This document shows positions 1-5,400 of a stretch of DNA of 5,400 nt, piece after piece. Source of the stretch: Porphyromonadaceae bacterium UBA4277 (GTDB lineage Bacteria; Bacteroidota; Bacteroidia; Bacteroidales; Muribaculaceae); the NCBI GenBank assembly GCA_002395965.1, contig DGVT01000091.1:1-5400 (forward strand), given 5' to 3'. Positions within the stretch are counted from its first letter, which is position 1. Every line of letters starts with the position of its first letter. The notes beneath the pieces are model-generated. The model had not been told where the DNA came from and made no database searches. It saw only the letters and a program-made list of their open reading frames with translations. A program made the translations under genes and the position numbers.

Positions 1-806
1 TCCATCTGCTCAAACTCGCGCATGCGGAAGATAAACTGGCGGGCCACAATCTCGTTACGGAATGCCTTGCCTATCTGTGCAATGCCGAAGGGGATGCGCA
101 TGCGGCCCGTCTTCTGCACGTTAAGGAAGTTGACAAAGATGCCCTGTGCCGTTTCGGGGCGCAGATAGACGTCCATCGTAGAGTCGCTGCTGCTACCCAT
201 CTGGGTCTTGAACATGAGGTTGAACTGGCGCACGTCGGTCCAGTTGCGGGTTCCCGAGATGGGGCACACTATTCCCTGGTCAAGGATTATCTGCTTGAGC
301 TCGGCAAGGTCGTTATCGTTCATCGCCTTCTCAAATCGTGCATGCAGCGCATCGCGCTTAGCCTGATGCTCGAGCACGCGTGGATTGGTCTGGCGGAACA
401 TTGCCTCGTCGAAGGCGTCGCCGAAGCGCTTGGCGGCCTTGGCTACCTCCTTGTTGATTTTCTCGTCCATTTTGGCCAGCTCGTCCTCGATGAGCACGTC
501 GGCACGGTAGCGCTTCTTGCTGTCGCGGTTGTCAATCAGCGGGTCGTTGAAAGCATCTACGTGTCCCGATGCCTTCCATATCGTGGGGTGCATAAACACT
601 GCCGAGTCGAGGCCCACGATGTTCTCGTGAAGCAATGTCATGGCTTCCCACCAGTAACGCTTGATGTTATTCTTGAGTTCCACACCATTCTGGCCATAGT
701 CATACACGGCTCCCAGTCCGTCATATATTTCACTCGACGGGAACACAAAGCCATACTCCTTGCAGTGCGATACGATTTTCTTAAAGACGTCTTCTTTCTG
801 TGCCAT
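1..806 (-). CDS. glyS: Glycyl-tRNA synthetase (class II, alpha2 type), N-terminal half, cut by the left window edge
   Basis: Cytoplasmic enzyme that charges tRNA-Gly with glycine using ATP. Reading leftwards from the ATG at 806-804, 268 codons stay open up to the window edge; Bacteroidota homologues are roughly 510-520 residues, so about half is visible. Seen: the start MAQKEDVFKKIVSHCKEYGF; the class II motif 1 region GLGAVYDYGQNGVELKNNIK (residues 30-49); WKASGHVDAFNDPLIDN (77-93); LRPETAQGIFVNF (215-227), typical of the GlyRS active site; and motif 2 with FRNE (249-252) and RQFIFRMREFEQM (256-268), including the conserved motif 2 arginine. Residues ~101-190 form a charged helical insert ending in CPISGTRNWTDVRQFNLMF, where many other bacterial GlyRSs have a shorter Cys-containing segment; I recall this as usual for Bacteroidetes. 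The family assignment is secure. The gene is the alpha2 single-chain enzyme, not the alpha/beta GlyQ-GlyS type. There is no Shine-Dalgarno; the leader just upstream is A-rich. The symbol is the common one for this family, and some annotations use glyQS. Confidence 0.97.
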   Translation of the reverse strand, partial: MAQKEDVFKKIVSHCKEYGFVFPSSEIYDGLGAVYDYGQNGVELKNNIKRYWWEAMTLLHENIVGLDSAVFMHPTIWKASGHVDAFNDPLIDNRDSKKRYRADVLIEDELAKMDEKINKEVAKAAKRFGDAFDEAMFRQTNPRVLEHQAKRDALHARFEKAMNDNDLAELKQIILDQGIVCPISGTRNWTDVRQFNLMFKTQMGSSSDSTMDVYLRPETAQGIFVNFLNVQKTGRMRIPFGIAQIGKAFRNEIVARQFIFRMREFEQM

Positions 807-842
807 TTTATTGAATGTTTATAATTGTCTGCTATTAACTTG

Positions 843-850
843 CAAATTTA
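843..850 (-). promoter_or_regulatory. Putative Bacteroidota -7 box for glyS
   Basis: On the minus strand this reads TAAATTTG, an exact match to the TAnnTTTG -7 consensus of the Bacteroidota primary sigma factor. It lies 36 bp upstream of the glyS ATG, so a transcript would have a leader of about 30 nt. No TTTG-type -33 element is visible at the expected 19 bp spacing (that position reads GCCT), so the call rests on the -7 box and its placement only. Confidence 0.5.
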
Positions 851-952
851 CTATAATTTGATAAGACTAAGGCTTGTTTAAGCGGTGTTTTATAGTTTTT
901 TTGCAAAGTTCTCGTGCCCTGCACAGCCAAGTGCCGCTGCCGGCCACCCAGC

Positions 953-988
953 AAAAAAGGTTGCAGCCGGCAAGCCGGCCACAACCTT
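953..988 (-). terminator. Rho-independent terminator after the ferredoxin gene
   Basis: On the minus strand, an arm at 988-974 and an arm at 971-957 pair over 15 positions (two of them G-U wobbles), built around GGCCGGC/GCCGGC. The two intervening bases mean the innermost pair probably opens into a CTTG tetraloop. A run of six T follows on the minus strand (958-953), the first two of which pair with the stem's A residues. It starts 40 bp after the ferredoxin stop codon, the normal position for its terminator. On the plus strand no T-run follows the hairpin, so it appears to act in one direction. Confidence 0.9.
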
Positions 989-1028
989 CATGTTCGTTTG
1001 TTGTGAATGTGCGATATCTCAATGAGTA

Positions 1029-1199
1029 TTACTCACCGGGAACGATTGCCTCGTTGGGGCAAGACTCTGCACATGTTCCGCAGTCGATGCAGGTGTCGGG
1101 ATCAATCTTATAGATATCGCCCTCGCTGATTGCGCCGGTGGGGCAAACAGATGCGCAAGTGCCGCATGCGATGCAGCTGTCGGTAATTACGTATGCCAT
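1029..1199 (-). CDS. Small 2[4Fe-4S] dicluster (clostridial-type) ferredoxin, 56 aa
   Basis: Soluble low-potential electron carrier, expected to serve anaerobic redox enzymes such as pyruvate:ferredoxin oxidoreductase, hydrogenase or Rnf; the actual partner cannot be read from this window. The ATG is at 1199-1197 and the TAA at 1031-1029, giving 56 residues beginning MAYVITDSCIACGTC and ending PNEAIVPGE. Two complete CxxCxxCxxxCP motifs are visible: C9, C12, C15, C19-P and C37, C40, C43, C47-P. In this fold the first three cysteines of each motif plus the last of the other ligate each [4Fe-4S] cluster, so all eight ligands are present. The two halves are near-repeats (CIACGTCASVCP versus CIDCGTCAESCP), the internal duplication typical of this family, whose usual length is 55-60 residues. 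The protein is acidic, with no signal peptide or membrane segment. The gene appears monocistronic, with a -7-like box upstream and a strong terminator downstream. Confidence 0.97.
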   Translation of the reverse strand: MAYVITDSCIACGTCASVCPTGAISEGDIYKIDPDTCIDCGTCAESCPNEAIVPGE

Positions 1200-1252
1200 A
1201 GTTTTAGTAGTAAATAAAAGTTGATAAAAATGTTGTTCAGTAAAACGTTCGG

Positions 1253-1260
1253 CAAAATTA
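1253..1260 (-). promoter_or_regulatory. Putative Bacteroidota -7 box for the ferredoxin gene
   Basis: On the minus strand this reads TAATTTTG, an exact match to TAnnTTTG, 53 bp upstream of the ferredoxin ATG. The implied leader is about 45 nt and very A/T-rich. No good -33 TTTG lies at the canonical distance (that position reads GCGG), so the site is supported by the -7 box and its location only. Confidence 0.5.
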
Positions 1261-1321
1261 CGGCTTATTTTTTAATTGGCCGCATTTTTTCGACATTTTT
1301 CTTGACGTTTCTTGCAAAAAC

Positions 1322-1352
1322 TTTGCCATTTGGGGCTTTTATCGTAACTTTA
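1322..1352 (+). promoter_or_regulatory. Bacteroidota-type promoter driving the SUI1-helicase unit
   Basis: TTTG at 1322-1325 and TAACTTTA at 1345-1352 are separated by exactly 19 bp, the preferred spacing between the -33 and -7 elements of the Bacteroidota housekeeping sigma factor. The -7 box differs from TAnnTTTG only in its last base, a common variant. Transcription would start near 1357-1360, giving a leader of about 45 nt before the ATG at 1405. This is the best-formed promoter in the window. It points away from the ferredoxin promoter about 60-90 bp to its left, so both units fire outward from one intergenic region. Confidence 0.75.
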
Positions 1353-1404
1353 CACCAACTTTTTTTCACACGTCCACTTTGTCACGTGGCACATCTTTGA
1401 TTTT

Positions 1405-1743
1405 ATGCAAGACTGGAAAGACATGTTGGGAGCAGCCTTTGGCATCAACCCCACACAACAAGAGCAACAAGAACCGCCGCAGTCAGCCCCTCGCACGGCG
1501 GCTGAGCAGCAGGGCGGCGTCCCTGTTCATGTAATTATCGACAAAAAGGGGCGCCATGGCAAGCAGGCCACCATTGTCACCGACTTGAAGTGCGACGACG
1601 ACACCCTCAAGATGCTGGCGCGCGACCTGAAGCAGGTGTGCGGCGCGGGCGGTTCGGCACGCGACGGGGAAATACTCATTCAGGGCGACAAACGTGAGGC
1701 TGTGGCTGCACACCTCAAGGCATTAGGATTCAAGGTCAAGTAA
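1405..1743 (+). CDS. SUI1/eIF1-family translation factor (YciH-like), 112 aa
   Basis: Prokaryotic homologue of eukaryotic initiation factor eIF1/SUI1. The family is linked to fidelity of start-site selection on the small ribosomal subunit; its role in bacteria (E. coli YciH) is less settled and may be stress-related. The SUI1 domain spans about residues 38-112. It shows the basic loop KKGRHGKQATIV (47-58), the helix DDTLKMLARDLKQVCGAGG (65-83), then ARDGEILIQGDKREAV (85-100) and the C-terminal LKALGFKVK, all family hallmarks. Length fits the family (~105-115). Residues 15-38 are a Gln/Pro/Ala-rich, probably disordered N-terminal extension (PTQQEQQEPPQSAPR). The ATG at 1405 is chosen because it lies about 45 nt from the predicted transcription start and begins a plausible amphipathic stretch, MQDWKDMLGAAFG. 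No Shine-Dalgarno is visible. Only 22 bp without a terminator separate it from the helicase gene, suggesting co-transcription. Confidence 0.93.
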   Translation: MQDWKDMLGAAFGINPTQQEQQEPPQSAPRTAAEQQGGVPVHVIIDKKGRHGKQATIVTDLKCDDDTLKMLARDLKQVCGAGGSARDGEILIQGDKREAVAAHLKALGFKVK

Positions 1744-1765
1744 CACGCCATTTTTTGCACCACAC

Positions 1766-4700
1766 ATGGAAGAACGACACATTATTAATAAGGGTCTGCT
1801 GGTTATTAAAGCCTCGGCAGGGTCGGGCAAGACCTACACACTCACCAAGCTGTATATCGAACAACTGCTATTCTGCGCCGGAGCAGATGGCAGGCTGGAG
1901 CTTCGCCACCGACCTAACTATCACAAGCACATACTCGCCATCACTTTCACCAACAAGGCTACCGACGAGATGAAAAGCCGCATTGTGAAAGAACTTTACA
2001 AGCTGGCAAAGGATGCAAAGCAGTCTGACTACTATGAATACTTTGCCCAGCGATGCACCCCCGAGGCACTGAATGGAATGCAGCAGGCTGCCGGTGATGC
2101 ACTGATGAGCATATTGTTCAACTATTCAGAGTTCACTGTGAGCACTATCGACTCTTTTTTCCAGTCGATATTGCGTTGTTTTGCCCGCGAGCTGGATCGC
2201 GACTACAACTATGAGATACAGATTGATGCCGAATTTGCTGTCATGGCCGCTGTTCACAGCTTCCTGCTGTCGCTCGGGCACGACATGGCTCGCACCGCCG
2301 GCAAGAAGAATGCCACCACCGTCGAGTCGTGGGTGAAAGCATTCATTAAGAACAACGTAGCTCAGGGTGAGCGTTGGAATCTGTATTCCAGCAGCAATCT
2401 CATCGATTTTGCCAAGCAAATCAACGCTGAGACCTTCCGCTCACGCATGGAGGAGATGAGGGCCTATCTGTCGAGCACGACACACGACGGCACTCGCATC
2501 ACCGACCTGTCGCGCATTCAGGACTTCCAGCAGATGCTCATCAAGGCAAGCAACTACTATCAGGAGCGTTACCGCAACGACTTCAACGGTGCAATGCGCA
2601 ACCTGCTCACAAAGCACGGAATCGATGAGTCAAAGCTCAATAAAAGAAGCCCACTCTACAGCTTCCTGCTCCAAGACAAGATGCAGAGTCCCGACGAGAA
2701 ACCTACCGAGGCATTGCGGGCCATCACAGCCTCCAACCTTAGCCAGAAATTCAAAGACAAATACGAGCCGTCGGCTCAAGCTGCGGCCGACATCATGCAA
2801 CTCGTGCACGACGTTGTCACTACCTACGACCGCTGGCAGCTGTTAAACAAGATGGCGCGCAACGTTGGACTGCTGGGACTGCTCGGCGTTATCGACGAGA
2901 AGCTGGAACAATACCGCAAAGACACTAACACCATCCTGATTGCCGACACCAACGAGCTGATTGGCCGCATCGTGGGCCGGAACAAGGGCCGAAACGGAAA
3001 ACGCATCGAGGGGAAAGACCTGAAAGACGTGGTGCCATTCATCTATGAGCGAGTGGGAACCAAGGTAAATCACTACATGATCGACGAGTTTCAAGACACG
3101 AGCCTTAACCAGTATGAGAACTTCATGCCGCTGCTATATGAGAGCCTGTCGCACTCGCACGACAACTTCAACATGATCATCGGCGACGCCAAGCAGTCGA
3201 TTTATCGCTTTCGCAATGCCGATCCGAGCATCTTCAGGGATTATATCAACGAAGACTTCACCGACGACGGCCTTGTGAACGACACCCTCGAGACCAACTA
3301 TCGCAGCACGCCGGCAGTCATCGACTTCAACAACTCGTTGTTCAAAGCCATCATCGAGAACTATGCGCCCAAGGGCAGCGACAGCTTCACTGCAAAGTTA
3401 TTGCGCAAGACCTATATGCCCAATGACGACGACAACGACTACCAGCAGAAGAAGCACATTAAAGATCCCGAAGGATTAGTGCGCATCGTCGCCACCGACG
3501 GCCAGGGCGAGCCTCTCTACTCAGCCAAGCAAGTGCTCGACATGCTGCCCGACTATTTGCTCGAGCTGCACAAGCGCTACGACTGGAAGCACATAGGCAT
3601 CCTTGTGAGCAAGAACGATGAGGGCACCGATGTGGTGGCACGCATACTGAGTCATAATCTCACGGCCGATGCCGACCACATCATACGCATCACCAGCGAC
3701 GAGTCGATGCTGCTGAGCAACTCGGTTGCCGTGCGACGCATCATCAGCATGCTCCGCTTCATCGACCTGGTGCAATATAAAATCAACGAAGAAGACGCCA
3801 CCGGCACCGACGACGATGTCGTGGTAAGTGACACCAATAAACGCCGCCTCAACGACCAGCGCATGTTTCGCGCACTGAGCGAATTCATTGCACAAATGGC
3901 ACAAGAAGAACGCGACCCGCAAAAGACTGCCGGCGACATCCTAAACGAATGTCTCGAAAAAACTGCCCTCGATACCGACATGACACCCACGCAAGTCATG
4001 GACTTATATGCCGACCAGTTGCTGAAATTACTGCCCGACCCGCGCACCAAGATGCTCACACTCACAAGCATCATCGAGCATGTGACCGGAGTCATCATGG
4101 ACGATGCCATGAGAAAAGAGACCACATTCATCATGGCACTGCAAGATTGCGTTGCCACATTCGAGGCACAATCGGCAGGCGGCACGGTGCGCGAGTTCCT
4201 GCGATATTGGGATCAGCGCAAAGACAAACTCACGGTGGCTTCGGCATCGACCGACGATGCTATCCGAATCATGACCATACACAAATCTAAAGGACTCGAA
4301 TTTGAGTGTGTGGTATTACCTTTCGTAAACTGGCTTATCAATTCGCCGTCAAGGTCGGAGAAACTATATTGGATGCCACGCGAGCAGTGGACGGCGCAAG
4401 CCGGCATCGAAACACTATTCACACAGGTGCCGGGCTTAGTCTATGACCCGAGTTGCCTGCCACCACTGCTGCCAATACCCAGAGCACAGGCCACACAGGT
4501 ATGCAACGACGAAGGCTTTTTTGCCTCCTTCCTCGACCACATTGCCGGCGACAGGCTCATTGACAACCTTAACAAGACCTATGTGGCCTTCACAAGGCCT
4601 CGTGAGGAAATGCACATGTTCACCATTCTGCCCAAACCCAACAAGTCAAAGTCGGCATCTGCCGACAGCGAAGCTATCGGGCAACTGGTGGCACGCCTCA

Positions 4701-5356
4701 CCGGAGCCACCGGCAAGCAAAGCGAAAACGCCCAGGTCAGGAATGTGGAGTTGGGACATCCGCGCACCATCCACAAGCGCATCGACGATCAAGAGAAAGC
4801 CAAGAAAAAAGATAAAGGTAAAGCCATCGAAGTGAATGAAGCCATGCCGGCCTACTTTGTCACCGGCGGCTCACCGGCCATGCAGGTGAAGCTACCGCAC
4901 GACACCACCATCCAGCAGAACGAAGGCATCCGCCTGCACAACCTGCTGAGCCGCATCGACTATCAAGCCGATGCCGAGCGAGCACTGCAATTCGGGGTGA
5001 AACGAGGCATCATCGAGGAAAAAGGAAACTGGAACTTGCAGCAGGTCAAGGCATTGCTCGACCACCTGTTCTCCAATCCCGTGACAGCACAGTGGTATGC
5101 CGCCGACAATGCTGTATATACCGAGCGCAGCATCGCCTCAGCACACGTCAAGACCACCCGCCCCGACCGTGTGGTGCGCCGCCCCGACGGCACAATGATT
5201 GTGATTGACTATAAATTCGGTGAGCAGCGCAAAAAGCATCATGACCAAGTGGCCGACTATGCCGAGAACATAATGCTCATGGGACATAGCAAGGTACAGG
5301 CGTTTCTGCTCTACCTGCAGCCCGACCAGCCGCCGCGCATCGTCAGGGTGAGGTAA
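1766..5356 (+). CDS. AddA/RecB-type UvrD-family helicase with C-terminal PD-(D/E)XK nuclease, 1196 aa
   Basis: Predicted ATP-dependent 3'-5' helicase-exonuclease subunit that resects double-strand breaks for RecA-mediated recombination. All SF1A motifs are visible in order: Walker A ASAGSGKT (16-23, Lys22); Ia ITFTNKA (59-65); TVSTIDSFFQSILR (124-137); Walker B/II IDEFQDT (439-445); III GDAKQSIYRFR (473-483); IV LETNYRST (508-515); V IMTIHKSKGLEFE (835-847); VI TYVAFTRPREEM (938-949). The C-terminal nuclease has His1058 (RLHNLLSRI), Asp1134 (RPDRVV), Asp1148 and Lys1150 (VIDYKFG), then QVADY (1161-1165). The D-14-D-x-K spacing matches RecB/AddA nucleases, so both activities look intact. No cysteine occurs after residue 913, so there is no Fe-S cluster of the AddB kind in the nuclease. 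A Lys-rich, probably flexible linker (~953-1030) joins the two parts, and acidic loops lie at 553-558 and 674-689. The length fits AddA (~1100-1250). The partner subunit is not in the window. The start is the first in-frame ATG just before the conserved LLVIKASAGSGKT. It is probably transcribed with the SUI1 gene. I withhold the symbol addA because AddA and RecB-like members grade into each other here. Confidence 0.95.
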   Translation: MEERHIINKGLLVIKASAGSGKTYTLTKLYIEQLLFCAGADGRLELRHRPNYHKHILAITFTNKATDEMKSRIVKELYKLAKDAKQSDYYEYFAQRCTPEALNGMQQAAGDALMSILFNYSEFTVSTIDSFFQSILRCFARELDRDYNYEIQIDAEFAVMAAVHSFLLSLGHDMARTAGKKNATTVESWVKAFIKNNVAQGERWNLYSSSNLIDFAKQINAETFRSRMEEMRAYLSSTTHDGTRITDLSRIQDFQQMLIKASNYYQERYRNDFNGAMRNLLTKHGIDESKLNKRSPLYSFLLQDKMQSPDEKPTEALRAITASNLSQKFKDKYEPSAQAAADIMQLVHDVVTTYDRWQLLNKMARNVGLLGLLGVIDEKLEQYRKDTNTILIADTNELIGRIVGRNKGRNGKRIEGKDLKDVVPFIYERVGTKVNHYMIDEFQDTSLNQYENFMPLLYESLSHSHDNFNMIIGDAKQSIYRFRNADPSIFRDYINEDFTDDGLVNDTLETNYRSTPAVIDFNNSLFKAIIENYAPKGSDSFTAKLLRKTYMPNDDDNDYQQKKHIKDPEGLVRIVATDGQGEPLYSAKQVLDMLPDYLLELHKRYDWKHIGILVSKNDEGTDVVARILSHNLTADADHIIRITSDESMLLSNSVAVRRIISMLRFIDLVQYKINEEDATGTDDDVVVSDTNKRRLNDQRMFRALSEFIAQMAQEERDPQKTAGDILNECLEKTALDTDMTPTQVMDLYADQLLKLLPDPRTKMLTLTSIIEHVTGVIMDDAMRKETTFIMALQDCVATFEAQSAGGTVREFLRYWDQRKDKLTVASASTDDAIRIMTIHKSKGLEFECVVLPFVNWLINSPSRSEKLYWMPREQWTAQAGIETLFTQVPGLVYDPSCLPPLLPIPRAQATQVCNDEGFFASFLDHIAGDRLIDNLNKTYVAFTRPREEMHMFTILPKPNKSKSASADSEAIGQLVARLTGATGKQSENAQVRNVELGHPRTIHKRIDDQEKAKKKDKGKAIEVNEAMPAYFVTGGSPAMQVKLPHDTTIQQNEGIRLHNLLSRIDYQADAERALQFGVKRGIIEEKGNWNLQQVKALLDHLFSNPVTAQWYAADNAVYTERSIASAHVKTTRPDRVVRRPDGTMIVIDYKFGEQRKKHHDQVADYAENIMLMGHSKVQAFLLYLQPDQPPRIVRVR

Positions 5357-5400
5357 CACAACTCGCAACGGCGGGGTCGGGGTGTGTCATAATTCAAAAA
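5357..5400. other. Short 3' flank of the helicase gene with no recognised feature
   Basis: Forty-four bases after the helicase stop codon. There is a G-rich patch (GGCGGGGTCGGGGTGTG) followed by an A/T-rich end. I see no hairpin with a T-run, so transcription probably continues past the window edge, and no start codon followed by a meaningful reading frame before the edge. Confidence 0.5.

Noticed and set aside
342..824. 160-codon open frame on the plus strand opposite glyS
   Set aside because: It is exactly antisense to a well-conserved GlyRS frame, its translation resembles no family I know, and it has no promoter or leader of its own.
874..1113. 79-codon open frame on the plus strand across the terminator and the ferredoxin
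   Set aside because: It runs through the terminator hairpin and antisense to the ferredoxin, which has all eight cluster cysteines; it is a chance frame.
1369..1389. Possible small hairpin with CACGT/ACGTG arms in the SUI1 leader, including a CACGTG palindrome
   Set aside because: It has only five paired bases with a ten-base loop and no alignment with a known riboswitch or ribosomal-protein leader; too weak to call.
1744..1765. Possible terminator or separate promoter between the SUI1 and helicase genes
   Set aside because: There is a short T-run (ATTTTTTG) but no G/C hairpin before it and no -33/-7 pair, so no boundary is supported.
3652..4185. 177-codon open frame on the minus strand inside the helicase gene
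   Set aside because: It is antisense to an intact, motif-bearing helicase. The Ser/Arg/Met-rich translation is what reverse-reading of GC-rich codons gives.
1..5400. Novel defence, mobile or CRISPR-like system
   Set aside because: No repeat arrays, transposase, integrase, attachment-site repeats or toxin-antitoxin genes are seen. All four genes are recognisable housekeeping families, and the AddA-like nuclease is a standard recombination enzyme.

Overview
This window reads as an ordinary chromosomal housekeeping segment from a Bacteroidota (probably Bacteroidales) bacterium. The evidence is threefold. The promoter-like sites match the TTTG / TAnnTTTG class used by that phylum. The start codons lack Shine-Dalgarno sequences and sit behind A/T-rich leaders. 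The proteins have the style of that group, with a GlyRS carrying a long insert and a minimal 'MAYVI' dicluster ferredoxin. Genus cannot be fixed from the sequence alone.

Layout: two genes on the minus strand fill the left quarter and two on the plus strand fill the rest, diverging from a ~205 bp A/T-rich intergenic region (1200-1404). On the minus strand, a 56-residue 2[4Fe-4S] ferredoxin (1199-1029) is followed by a strong intrinsic terminator (988-953). Next come a promoter-like box and the first half of glycyl-tRNA synthetase (806 to the left edge, cut by the window). On the plus strand, a well-formed promoter (1322-1352) precedes a 112-residue SUI1/eIF1-family translation factor (1405-1743). 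After 22 bp with no terminator comes a 1196-residue UvrD-type helicase with a C-terminal PD-(D/E)XK nuclease (1766-5356), an AddA/RecB-type exonuclease subunit. The last 44 bases hold no recognisable feature.

How the genes relate: GlyRS and the SUI1 protein act in translation, the ferredoxin in electron transfer, and the helicase-nuclease in double-strand-break processing. The SUI1 and helicase genes are probably co-transcribed. The terminator suggests that the ferredoxin and glyS are separate units. I see no mobile element, CRISPR array, tRNA/rRNA, prophage or defence cassette, and no evidence of an undescribed system. The most useful leads are the completeness of the AddA-like protein, its probable partner just beyond the right edge, and the divergent promoter region.
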